64,000 nucleotides of DNA from Talaromyces rugulosus. Lineage: Eukaryota > Ascomycota > Eurotiomycetes > Eurotiales > Trichocomaceae. The notes under the pieces were generated by a model. It did no database searches and was not told where the DNA came from. It saw only the letters and a list, made by a program, of their open reading frames with translations. Below are positions 31,295 to 42,273 of this stretch, piece by piece (within the stretch, counting starts at the first letter, position 1; each line of letters opens with the position of its first letter). Made by a program: the position numbers and the translations under genes. The stretch covers positions 5,270,001 to 5,334,000 of the forward strand of contig NC_049565.1 of the NCBI RefSeq assembly GCF_013368755.1. Direction: 5' to 3'.

Positions 31295-32105
31295 AGCTTA
31301 AAGGGTTGTCAGTCCTGGAATGTGGTGTTGTCGAGGGACTAGGATTGCATAGATGAACAAAGAGAATTTCTCTTCTTTCTCATTTTCGGTAGTATATGAA
31401 TCGAAGAAGTATTTCTTGGGAAAGGGTTGTGGATTATAGCAAACACCAAAGAATTCTGTAACTATTTATATTTGACAAATCATTCTAAGGCTGAATACCG
31501 AGCAGGCGAGGATGGTCTGATCTCGCAACCATGGACTGTATGCGATGCCGGGCTCTGCAAGGCTGGGCCCTACTCTGGATTGTCTAGTATAACACTAATA
31601 TTTGTTAACAAAATCAAATGCCCCTACCAGTACGGGCATTATGTATTGAGGATAGGATTGTTATTATATTTTCATCACATATTATCCAGAGCTGCTGGCT
31701 TGTATGCAGCTGTGTTATTGACGGGTTATATAACTTATTGTTAATGTTGATGAAATTACTTCGGAATCGACCAATCAGCATTTCGCATTTGACATCCTGG
31801 CGATCTAAAATCACGTGCCAAGCCATCCAGGGACGCAAAGATGCGCTCGGCTTCTCGACCTTCACAATCATCTCTTCTCTTTTCTTCTCCTTTTCGTGGA
31901 CAATTTCGATTTTCATAATTGTTTCTCGTTTAACATTTGCGCAAGAGGCGTTATTTTTGCACAATTACGCTCGCTCCCCGGAATGCTTGTGTAGCCCACA
32001 CGCCAATCCAAGCTACTCGCTTATCTTGGAACCTCGAGACCCCAATCTCGAAACTCGAAGCCTCTGTATTAAAACCGGACGACAACAAAAAAAGATTCAT
32101 TATTC
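31295..32105. other. Intergenic region with a RecQ-element terminal fragment
   Basis: No gene supported; ORFs here overlap on both strands without recognisable content. It contains the repeat fragment at 31588-31642. Confidence 0.45.
31588..31642 (-). repeat. Fragment of the RecQ-element 5' terminal repeat
   Basis: On the minus strand it reads AATGCCCGTACTGGTAGGGG, then CATTTGATTTTGTTAACAAA, and continues to CTAGACA. This is the order of words in the terminal repeats at 50002, 52090, 56830 and 58690 (AATGCC, a hairpin to GGGGCATTT, a TTTTGTTARC core, CTAGGCAA). The core here is the perfect palindrome TTTGTTAACAAA. Confidence 0.65.
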
Positions 32106-32384
32106 ATGCACCCCTTCTCCATCCTCACCCTCGGCATCTTCGTAGCGGGCTACATCACCGCGCGGTGGGGCCTAGTCACCTGGCTGTACAAACTGGCCGT
32201 ATTCGCCTGGGATCACGACATTGTCGGTCGCACAGCCAAGGGCTTTTTGTTGCTGTCTGTGATTTTTTTCGGCCTGCTTGTGCCGCTAAATTACCTGGCG
32301 TCCAAGGAGTTCAATTTGCATCCGCGTGTTGCGCAGCAGGGGATTTCGGCGAGGGAAGAGCTGCATCGGAGGGGGTCGTTTTGA
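32106..32384 (+). CDS. Small two-membrane-segment protein, 92 aa
   Basis: Single exon from the ATG at 32106. Two hydrophobic segments (about residues 4-24 and 45-65) are separated by a loop with WDHDIVGR; the C-terminus is polar and basic. It looks like a well-formed small membrane protein of the kind conserved in moulds, but no function is known to me. No signal peptide cleavage site is evident, so the first segment is probably an anchor. Confidence 0.62.
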   Translation: MHPFSILTLGIFVAGYITARWGLVTWLYKLAVFAWDHDIVGRTAKGFLLLSVIFFGLLVPLNYLASKEFNLHPRVAQQGISAREELHRRGSF

Positions 32385-32859
32385 GACGTATACACACACA
32401 AAAAAGATAGAAAGAAAACCATGTCGATATGCATGTCGGCGATGGACTGCTGCGCGTATTCTGGCCAAATGACCTGCCTCGCTCGTCGTCGCCGGGTGCA
32501 ATTGTGGGCTGGCGGAATTCGGATCATGATCTTTTTGTCATCATGGTGCTGGAACATGCCGAGGTACGTATAAATAAAAGCATGGAAAAAGGAAGTAGAG
32601 TCAAGTGACATCAAGTTGATGGAGTCTCGAGTCCAGAAACGTCGAAAATGCTCTGCGAACCGGCATCCTGTTCCGCGACTGTCCACACCCAACGGCCCAG
32701 CTATTCTTGCTATGCGGAAAATCTGCAATGCATGTCCTAGGCTCGACCAACGCTTCCGAACCATTTAATGTGTCCTATTTGTCGGTAGCGACAAGTTGAT
32801 CGCATAAAATCCCGCGTATCTTTTGTCCCCCAGAGGCAAACGTTTCCGTGCAAGTCATC
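32385..32859. other. Intergenic region
   Basis: Nothing recognised; the minus-strand ORFs at 32286-32764 are considered chance frames. Confidence 0.4.
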
Positions 32860-33084
32860 ATGTTCAATCGACCTCATCCAAGGCGCATGCAATACATGTC
32901 TTCAGAGCCGATTTCGCTCGGTCTCGCCGATAGAGAGACCAGCGATAAAAAGGGTCGCCCTCTTGTGGTGATGGACTCGGGCGAGGAGGTCGAGAAAGTT
33001 CGTTCTAAAAAGTTGGTTGAAGAGTTGAAATGGCATACCGTGGTTAGACACGTCCCATCGCAGAAAGAAGTGGCCCTTCTATAG
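32860..33084 (+). CDS. Hypothetical small protein, 74 aa
   Basis: ATG 32860 to the stop at 33084. Charged, Lys/Glu-rich, no Cys, no signal peptide. Composition looks like coding sequence (motif KKGRPLVVMDSGEEVEKV). Not recognised; it could be a real small gene or the last piece of a larger lost gene. Confidence 0.35.
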   Translation: MFNRPHPRRMQYMSSEPISLGLADRETSDKKGRPLVVMDSGEEVEKVRSKKLVEELKWHTVVRHVPSQKEVALL

Positions 33085-33570
33085 ATTTTTAATTATAAAG
33101 AATAATATATGCTTTGATCGGTATGCTATAGTTTAAAGTGAAAAGTTGTTGCTTGTAGTTATAGATAGCCCTAGAACGACTCTATGCATATTCTGGGCAA
33201 GAGTCCAGGCAGAGACCTGGGAATTCCTCACATAGAATCCTGATCCTGATGCAGCCCAGCTAAGTCGTTGATTATTCCAGATGAAGATACCGAGGTAGTC
33301 TATAAATTGGTCTTTTTCGTCCGGTTTCGAAATTGAATAAACAGAAGAAGAGTCCATTGGAGGTTTATCCTATCTCCAAACAAGCTATGACATGAGCAAA
33401 ATACTGGTGACTCGTAAATGGAGCATACAAGCGTGAATTATGTGGAAAGTTCATAAAATCACGAGTAACGCCTAGAACAAACTTCATCTCCTCAACTGGA
33501 TTTGCTGAAAATCTTTTCCGTGAATACGGTTGAAAATTTGGTTCAATGCGTTAAAATTGTTGCTCTGTAT

Positions 33571-33900
33571 TTAGAAAAGTCGCTGTGGTTTAGAAGACGG
33601 CATCCCTAACTCCATTATGATGCCAAACACTTCGCTCACACCATAAATTTCCCCACTAAATGGGAAACTGATGAGGCCAAACCGCAAACGGTGAGCCTGT
33701 TGCATGTTGCTGACCCAGTACCTCCAAAGATGACGGGGTTTAGGTGTCTATATTCAGAGACGAGGTTCCGTTTTCTGGTGTCAGATGATACTTTCAGGAC
33801 TTCCGCATTAATTATGGTGGCGGAGTGCAGCAGACTTGCATGAAGCTGATATATATTTGTCTCCGACAGGGGCTGCAGAGCCTCATGGTGCATAACTGAT
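33571..33900 (-). pseudogene. Possible gene remnant in two frames
   Basis: One minus-strand frame is open from the ATG at 33893 to 33636. The next part reads better in another frame (33685-33571; motif SFPFSGEIYGVSEVFGIIM), so a frameshift or unseen intron separates them. Unrecognised. Another short minus ORF at 33133-33357 is of uncertain status. Confidence 0.25.
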
Positions 33901-34859
33901 TGATAATCAAGGAGTGTTGTTGAAGATATGCCGAAACAACCTCCATCAGTCGAAGCCTAATTTTTGAAATTTCTCCGCCACCACCGAGCTATTTGGCTCG
34001 GACTGTGTTTCAGGTTATTTACCAGCTCTCAAGGTATCATTCGATACCGAGAGAGCATGGTCTATTGGTTATATAATATGACCGCTACTTCTGCAAAATT
34101 TGTTCCGGTCTTACCTCACTAAGCAACCGCATTTGCGACCGGCGAACTTCGTTGTGATCACGATGATCACGACATGTGCAATCCTCTAAGACTGACCATA
34201 GCTCAAGTCTATTTCGCCACCGAAGGCACCAACACTGTCCAAATTTCTTGTCCGATCTCTGCTGATAATTCCATTTCTCTCTCCTATACAGATCCTTGAC
34301 CTAGATCCTTGGCGACACCCGATATGGGGTTAGATCTGCGGCAGAACATTCTCCTATTCTGGACCAATACGCTGAGGTAAATACTCTAGAAGGTTCTATA
34401 ACTTGGGGATCTCCAACGAGGGTTTGGTGGCCCACTGAGCTCCGCTATGACTCATCGCGCGCGGTGGGTGCGTGCACCCATTCTGGCCCGCATTACAAAA
34501 CCGCTGAATCAGTTCCAACTTGGTTGCTGATAATTTCTTTTTGTAGTACATTTGGTATATTCACATCGACCTATCGCACTCCCAGGATGTTTGAAGGCTC
34601 CACTTGCTGTGAAGCACCTGTCGAGGAAGCACCTGTCGAGGAAACACCTGTCGAGGAACCTTCGAGTTAGGATCCTTACGAGAAACATCACCCGTTAATT
34701 GTTGGAATTAAATCAAGGAAACTATACGTTTCTGAAGCTTGTTACCACGCTGATTGCGCAGAAATAGGAGAATGAAGGAAAAAATATATCTGATCAATGC
34801 AAGTCATTTTTTTTTTCAGGTGTATTGAATGTTGAAAAATGATAGATATGGATTAACTA
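33901..34859. other. Region downstream of the captain, possible degenerate gene
   Basis: No intact gene. Two plus-strand stretches (about 34170-34295 and 34590-34670) look coding-like (TVQISCPISADNSISLSY and three APVEE-type repeats) but cannot be joined with confidence. The second is the translation of the 15-bp repeat at 34611-34655. Confidence 0.3.
34611..34655 (+). repeat. 15-bp tandem repeat, three copies
   Basis: GAAGCACCTGTCGAG twice, then the variant GAAACACCTGTCGAG. If translated it encodes EAPVE pentads before a stop at 34670. Confidence 0.85.
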
Positions 34860-37162
34860 CTATAAAATGAAACCATGCACTTTTGCAGAATGCACTTTGA
34901 ACGCCATCTTCCCGTTAATAACGATCTTGGAGCACATGCGAGTATCAGGGCATGGAATTAAGTCACCCGAGCCATAGCCCCGGAGATGCCATCGATCCAC
35001 ATGTTTCTGAAGAGTGTATTTCCTTTTGTATTGACAGTCCTCTAGGGGAAGACCTTCTGCCAAACAGAAGAGGCATTGAAATTTCCCACACGTTAGTGGC
35101 TGATCACGCTTGATTTCTGGTTCTAGTTTGATAGAGCGGGTTGGACCATCTGCAACCTTGCTGGGTGATTCCTTCTGCGGCTGATGCTTTCGGAGCCGTG
35201 GTCGCTCTCTTCGTCTACACAACGCAGTCATATTGACCACAAACTCAACATGCAAGCCGAAGCCTTTGCGGTTCATAAACGTGGATGGGTCACGCAGTGC
35301 AACCTCCGCAATCTGGCGTCGTTCGGCCAGTCGGATCTCGGTCATCTCAATTTCTAAACTATCATCTTCATCGTCTGTGATCTCGCCATTTAATTGTCGC
35401 TGAATAGCTAGCACGGGAGCAACGGTATCATAGTCTTCCTGAGCCCGCTTGAGCAACGCTCGTTCTGTGGCTCGGATGGTACTGTCGAGCTGTCGTCGCA
35501 CAGCCTGGTAGTCTCGATGGATCGGCTCTCCTTCCGCCATCTTGACGACGCCAAACGTCTCCTCGATCTGCATACAAAGTCTATCCCGAATAGAGGTCAA
35601 CTCCAACACCTGGCGACTGTGACGGACCTCTTGTTTCTGTTCCAAGGTTAATTTTCTCGGGCGATTCGGGTCCCGGAATCGCTGGATGCGACTGGCTGCT
35701 TTCGCGGACTCATGGTCCGTTTCGCGCCCCCAGAAAGCGTCCTGCGTGCTATATCGTATTCGTCGAGAAAGATAATTCCGTTCAAAGATCCCTGATCCCA
35801 TGGTGTGGTCCATCACCAAGTTGCGAACCGCCGCGTTCGAGTTGGGGTCATCTGTCGTCAATTAGTATCTCAGAGTCTGGTGAATCAGCCGTGGCGTGGC
35901 TGGTGTCTTACCATTTATGACATTCCCAAGGTTTTGCCGTAGAGAGTAGGTTGTCAAGGTATCCGTAAAGTCAAGGGCTTCACCAAGCCGCACCACCCAT
36001 CCATGATACTGTCGGTATGTGAGACCGAGACGAGATGAGGTGCGCATACCGTGCGGTGTTTTGATCGCTCGTCGAAAGATGGGCACGTCCAGCATATCTC
36101 TGTTCCACGGGATGGTCTGATTCCAGCCATTTCTGGCTCGGAGGGAATACAACTCATCAGCACTGACCAGTTCGGGTACCCAGAAAGCCCCGTCGTCAAA
36201 GGCGAGGCTGCTGATGTGACTGACGATACAAAAAACCGGATTGTCATCGAGATTAAACGTGTACGTTTTTCTACCCTCATATAATGATAAGCCACTCAAC
36301 ACAAATGTATCCTGGCATGACTTACGGTCGCTGTCGCTTCTTACCAGACTTTGTTTTGGTCAGCTTCACCCCCAACTTCAGCTCGTGCTTCTTGGTTTTG
36401 CGATTCTTCTCCACGTACAGGCGAAGGTCACGATACGTGATTTGAAGCAATGCACCTGGCCGCGAGCCGGTGAACGCAGCCAAGAGAAGAATTGCCGCGA
36501 CCTGCACTCGTTGTCGCTCGTTGGGAAAGACATTAATGTCGGAGGCCCAGAGATACTGGATCACCTGCACAAAGTCTTCCGCCTCCAACAGCTGAGGCTC
36601 TCGTTCGCTGGAGTCAAGATTGTATTCTTTGGTGAGAGTGCCTTGAATAAACTGTTTTCATGTCATTACTTAATCCATTCCATGACGGGCGAAGAACAGT
36701 ACCACAAAAACTTGTTTCATAATCATCGGCTCGATGCGAAAATGCCACCATGTAATATGCAGTTGACTCAATTGCCGCCAGTACGTTGTCACTGCACTGG
36801 TTTTCTTGATGTTATAGACCTTCAGCATCCAATGAAGGAAGTTTTCAAGCCGAGCGATTTCGCATTGTCTCAGCGTCTCGCGAGGGTCCAACTGGAGGAT
36901 GTCACAGTATCTGGTTTTATAAGTTAGTCATTATAATTAATAGGAAAAACAGAAGAACCACATACTCAGTAAACAGGGTCTCTATTCGGTTAATGTGTCC
37001 AATGGTGGTGTCGGCGTAAAGTGTTGTCTGATGAGGCTCCGACAAAGACTGGTCATACTTTTGCTGTAGAAAGTCTTTTGTGCAAATGTCGATCGAAGAC
37101 AGACTTTCGTAAGAACCTCCAGATTGCAATGGAATAGTGCAAAGAGCCTTTCGACGACCCAT
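34860..37162 (-). CDS. DUF3435 tyrosine recombinase (Starship captain), 693 aa
   Basis: Five exons on the minus strand: 36966-37162, 36703-36910, 36326-36651, 35912-36270 and 34860-35851. The four introns of 51-60 nt give a single intact frame. The donor of intron 2 could alternatively be at 36711, three codons shorter. Catalytic candidates of the tyrosine recombinase fold: Arg in FTGSRPGAL (about residue 199), Arg in YSLRQNLGN (about 355), His in MDHTMGSG (379) and the nucleophile Tyr in FERNYLS (390). The C-terminal third has a coiled, charged region and C2H2-like fingers (CLFCLAEGLPLEDC, then KHVDRWH). Captains excise and integrate Starships. It is the gene nearest the right end and reads inward. 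No key residue is missing. Confidence 0.92.
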
Positions 37163-37682
37163 ATCGCGCTAAAAATGGAGAAATATAACAGATGAAGCAG
37201 GAAAGCATACCCGATAGAAACAATATAACGGGAAACGGGAGGCGGATGGGCGGGAGGAGGTATTTATGGGGAACTGAACAGGAACGAAACGCCATTGCGG
37301 AAATCAGTTGGGTGTGAATCCGTTTGAACATTTGTGCTCAACTGGAATTTGTGTACTCGCTTTAAGGTGATGCGGTTTTCCGAAGTCCAGAACCAGACAC
37401 TGGAGCCTTGCACTAGCCCTAAATACAAGCAAGCCCCGGTTGTCAGCGCCTTGCCCCACTGACGAGCCGCTCACCTTCTTTAGGAAGTAGCATCACGCCG
37501 AAAAAACCAGAGTTCACCAGCTCTTTGAGGTCATAGCAGACGGGCAGGGCCTGAGAAGAGTAGCGTGAAAAGGCGAGAGCTGTGCCGTAGTTAACAAACT
37601 GGTGTGGAGGCTTTAAAGCGGCCAGGGAAGGGTGGGGGCCAGTTGGTGAAAACGTCGGCAAAAGCGGCGATGAATGTAGCCA
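37163..37682. promoter_or_regulatory. Captain promoter and right subterminal region
   Basis: On the minus strand ATAAATA (plus 37261-37267) lies about 100 bp upstream of the captain ATG. No gene is supported between the promoter and the terminal repeat. Confidence 0.5.
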
Positions 37683-37713
37683 AAAACGCCTACGCTTTCA
37701 CCAGGACGGACAT
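37683..37713. repeat. Starship terminal inverted repeat, right (5' end)
   Basis: Reverse complement begins ATGTCCGTCCTGG and matches 3839-3869 at 26 of 31 positions. AT-rich gypsy sequence starts immediately outside. Confidence 0.82.
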
Positions 37714-40700
37714 TTATGAAATAATATTCCTTAAGGAGTTCCTTTATATTGCCAAGGTCTTCTTTATCCAACTATTTATTCTTATAAGAAGGATATCCAA
37801 GCTATTTTACTAAGTACTTAGTTTGTCTGTAGTAGGTGCAATAGTTAATAATAGCTTTAATTTCCTATTCTTCTTTATCATCCATAATAATTGCTTATAG
37901 TTCCTATTCACTTTCTTTTCTTCTTTATAGATAATATGGTTCTAATAAAGAGACATAGAAAACAGGATAAATTCAATATCAATTTACTGGTAGCTAGAGT
38001 TAGTAAGCTTGCTTTTCTATTCTTTTAATAACCTTAAAGCTTTCTTTATATAGAAAGTCAAGCTTTTTATTTGGCTTAAAGGATTTGAGGTTTTTTATAG
38101 ATAACAGCATCTAGTTACCTATAGTGTACTCTTTTAGTTAGTGATATTTATTGTAATAAATAGCTTGTATCTAGATTACTTCTTTAAAATAAAGCTTTAT
38201 CTACTCTCTAATTTCTTTTAATTTCTCAACACGCTCTTATGTTAATTGAACTATAGAAAATTCAATATAGTTATCAAAGAAAGGTTTCAGATTAAAGCTA
38301 ATTAGGTCTCTAAGTAGGATTATCCTAGTACTTATATATTTTAAGTTATTATAAGTAAACTAAGCTACTAACAAATATTATATCTAGTTATTCTATCACT
38401 GATTCGTATAGCAGTATAGATAGTATTCTATAATTTGGTTTAATCTCTCTGTCTGACTGTCTGTCTATAGATAAAAAGCAGTACTTAATTATTATTTAAT
38501 TCTGAACTGATATATCAGTTCAGACTAGAATCTACTAGTAAAAAGTGATCCTTAGTCAGTAATAATGCTATCTAGATAACTATAGATATTAAAAACTCTC
38601 TTAGTTATTATATCTACAAGTTTTTCAGTATTAATACTCTTTTTACAAGGAATATAGGTGCCTAGCTTAATAAAATAGTTGATAATGACTAATATAAAGT
38701 TATAAACTTTTTTCTGAAGTCTACTTAGAAGCAGGTCTATAACAAAGTCCATAGATAAGCTTTTACTCAGTCCTGAAGAGACTAATAATAATTATAATTA
38801 ATTATAAGATTAATACTTTTATATCTTTATAAACTGATATATCTTACAAGTATGAATATACTTATCTATATCTTAGTCTATTCTAGGCTAATAATACTTT
38901 TAATTTATTAAGTTAAGAGTTTTTACAACACTAAAATGACCTATATATAGATAGTTATAATACAATTTTATAAGTTTATTCTATAAAGCTATATCCTTTA
39001 GTATATATATCTTCTTATAGTAATATAAAAGACTGTTCTTAATACTTTAAGCTATCTTTAAATCCTTGACTCAGTTCCTAGTTACCTTTAAGTCATTTTC
39101 GACTTGGTTTCTAGATAGGTTCTTAATTATTTTCAAATTATTTTTAACTTAGTTCTTAGATAAGTCCATTAATTTAGATTTAGAAATTCTATCTACTAGA
39201 ACCATCTTCTACTAAAAAAAGACATCCCCTTCCTATAGTTTCTATATTAAATCTACAGTTAATAGTATCAAAGAGCCAAAAATATTCTTAACTTACATTA
39301 CTCTAAGTGCAAATCTTCTCTAGCAATAATAGGCTTCAGAAATCTAATCATCTATATATAAATCTGTACTGAGGCTCTTCTCTTAAAATAAGCTTACCCT
39401 ACTGGGACTATTCTCTAAAGATATCAAGCTTACCAGCCTTATACCAGACTTCAATACATTCAATTTTAATTTATATTATAAAGTTAGTAATAATCTAACA
39501 TCTTCTTCTCTCTCTCTATCTTCAAAAAAGTCCAGGCGTCGGGATAGAACGTTTAAAGGATTCTTTACCCCAGGCTTATATTTAATCTCGAAATCATAAG
39601 CTACTAAAAGCTAAGCCTATCTAGCCTGCTTTACATTCAATTTCTTCGTAGTGAAGAAGTAAGTTAAATTATTATGGTCTGTCTGCACCCTAATAGGATA
39701 CTTACTATCTTCAAGATAGTAATGCTATTTCTAGAAAGCAAATATAATTACTCCTAATTCCTAGTCATATATTAGCCAATAATATTTTATCTTGCTGTAC
39801 TTTTAGCTTAAGAAAACAACTAGATACTAATATACTTAATTTCTAGTTAATTCTGAGTCAGAGCCAACCTAGGTCCTAATAAGATCCAAATTAGAGCCTA
39901 GTTACAGAAGTATAGCTCCTCTTCCAACCTTTAAGACATCTATAATAATCTTAATTCTTTTCTCTGAATCAAAGTATCTTACTATTAAAAGACTTTTAAA
40001 AGTGTTATAAAGCTCTTTAAAAGCCTTCTTTACTTCTAAAATCAGTTTAAACCTATAAATCCCTATTTTAGGATCTCTTTTAAATATCTTAGACAGCAGT
40101 ACTATTATAGTTAAAAAGCTTCTTATAAATTTTCTAAAGAACCCAGTAAAGCCTAAGAAAACTTGGATCTCTTTTACAGACTTTGGTTCAGACCAGTTCC
40201 GAATAACTTCAATTTGTTTGGTGTCTATTGAAGTTCTTTACTCGTTAATAATATAGCCTAGGAATTTTATCCTCTGTTGATAGAAACTATATTTTAAAGT
40301 TTTTATATATAGCTAGTAGTTTTTAAGCCTCTGTAGAATCTGTTTAATATACTTTACATATTCTTCTTCTAATTATAAATAAATCAGGATATTATTAAAA
40401 TAAATAATTATAAAATTATTAATAAGGCCTTTCAAGGCATCATGAATATAAGATTGAAAGGTCATAGGGGCATTAGTCAACCCAAATAGTATAACTAAAT
40501 ACTTATAGTGTCCATACCAAGTTTAGAAAGCCATTTTCTACTCGTCTCCGTGCTTAATTCTTATCCAGTGATATGCATCCTAGAGATCAATCTTAGTAAA
40601 GTATTTAGATCCCGTCAATCAGTCCAGCATCTTGTTTATCCTTGGTAGGGGATAATAGTTTTTAACTATAATCTTATTAAGACTATGGTAATCTATGTAG

Positions 40701-42213
40701 ATATATAAAAAGCTGTCTACTTTTTTTGTAAATAAAATAGATATATTGGCTGGGCTTGTTGATTCTCAGATCTAATTTTTCTACTGTATCTCTTCTAGGT
40801 ATATATATAGGTGTTCTAGTTCTTTCACTAAGTATAGATAAAGGGGTCTATAAGGAGGGCCTTTTACATCTGGTTGTAATATAATCTTATAATTAATATT
40901 CTTAGAAGGCAGGGTTGCCGCTTCTTTTTTTAAGAATATATTGGTGTACTTATTATAAATGTCTAGAAGTTTTTCTTTTTTTAATTTAACTGTTTCTATA
41001 GATAGAAAGAATATAGTCACTGTTTTTACTAGCAGTCCAAAGTGTTAAGGCATCTTAATTTTAATCTTAATAGATAATTCTTTATTTTTTTAAAATTACT
41101 ACTTTTGTCTGCATTAGGTAAGAATCATAGGATCTTTGTTCTAAAGCTAGGTCTTCTCTAGAATAGCTTCAAATCCGGTTATATTGATTACATAGAACTG
41201 TAGAGAATAGGTCTTTTTTTTCCCCTTTATATTGGTAACTGTGGTGTCAAGGTTGAGAATAGTAAAGCAAGTAATGACTTGCCTGTCAATAAATTTAATA
41301 GATTATTCTAGATTCTAAATTAGCTTCTAGCTAGCTTTAAGTAAGAATCTATATAATATAAAATTTTTATCTACTTTAGTGTTAAGTATAATAATTATCT
41401 CAGATCTTACTTTAAAAAGATTTAATTTTATATAAATTAATATAGTAAAGTTCTTTAAGTCTTTCTTCTTCTTTAAACTGGCAATTATAGGCAGTCTTTA
41501 TTAAGTTTACTTTTTATCAGACTATTTCTCAGTCTCTTTTTCCTTTTTTATATGGATAGCGTTTAGCTTTAGAGATAAAATTAGATTCTTTTTAATAGTT
41601 TTAGTAGCTTTGTATTTAATGGTATAATAATTAGTATAATTATAATAATAATAGATTATTATTAACTTATCTTTATTTTTTAAGAAGAATTTCTATTTCT
41701 TTTAAGATTTCTTTTAGTTATTATGGTTTAATCTATTTTTTTATTTTTGAGTCAGCTTTAAATCAGAACCTTCTTAGTTCTAAGTTAGACCTTAGTTTTT
41801 AAAGTGATTATTATTCTTATTTTTAGCTTTTCTTTTTAATTTCTGCTTTTGCTTCTTGATTTAATACAATTGTTAAGTGGTAGTAATTAGGTCTAAAAGC
41901 TTTGCTAAGAGAGTATTTATTTTTATAATATCTAAATAGATCTTTGGCAACAGCTTTGCTAGGAAGATTTGATATTTGAAGAGGTTTTTAGTTAGTAGAA
42001 GTCCGCCACTTCCTTTTCTCGTTTTCTTATAGAGGATCGAGAATTTGAAATAAAAAGTTTTAGAGTCTTGTCTATTTAACTGTGTTAGGCTTAATAAAGC
42101 TATAGCACTGTTGATTTTTTAGTTCTAAGAAGATTCAATCTGGTCTTTTAACTAGGTTTAGAAATTGTTAAAGGTAAAAGATTGTAAGTTAATTAAATTT
42201 TTCTTCTCTTTCT
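37714..42213 (-). pseudogene. gypsy pol relic: reverse transcriptase, RNase H, integrase, chromodomain
   Basis: Minus-strand translation with many TAA/TAG stops. From right to left: the RT entry region near 41000-40780 (PPYRPLY, KELEHLYIYLEE), the RT core with IIIYFNNILIYL (normally FDDIL; D-to-N changes fit RIP) and FLGFTGFFRKF, RNase H near 39700-39500 (VQTDHNNLTYF, YDFEIKYKPG), integrase near 38900-38500 (MDFVIDLLLSR, KVYNFILVIINYF) and a chromodomain at 37900-37714 (KYLVK, LGYPSYKN, KELLKEYY). The order is that of Ty3/gypsy chromoviruses. The end is cut exactly by the Starship. Confidence 0.85.
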
Positions 42214-42225
42214 ATTAGATGCAGT
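42214..42225. repeat. Target-site duplication of the LINE, left copy
   Basis: ATTAGATGCAGT, repeated exactly at 48520-48531 after the LINE tail. Confidence 0.92.
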
Positions 42226-42273
42226 AACTTTGAAACCCGCCGGGAAAATCAAAAATCAACCTTTTGAAATTCA

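Larger units (their letters stand above)
3839..37713 (-). mobile_element. Starship-like giant transposable element (33.9 kb)
   Basis: Base composition switches abruptly from RIP-type AT-rich to GC-normal at both ends. The ends carry 31-bp inverted repeats with 26 matches (3839-3869 and 37683-37713). An intact DUF3435 tyrosine recombinase (captain) is the gene nearest the right end and reads inward, as is standard for Starships, so the right end is the 5' end. Cargo includes DUF3723 and ferric-reductase genes, which recur in Starships, plus many unknown genes. The element lies at the end of the gypsy chromodomain. Apart from a possible AT dinucleotide, no convincing target duplication could be seen in the AT-rich flanks. 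Whether it is still mobile is unknown. Confidence 0.85.

Noticed and set aside
36241..36927. 228-aa plus-strand ORF
   Set aside because: Antisense shadow of captain exons, which carry clear recombinase motifs.
3831..37726. Target-site duplication of the Starship (AACTAATA against AAATAATA)
   Set aside because: The right-hand word is 5 bp away from the terminal repeat and AT-rich chance matches are common; only a possible AT dinucleotide is shared at the border.
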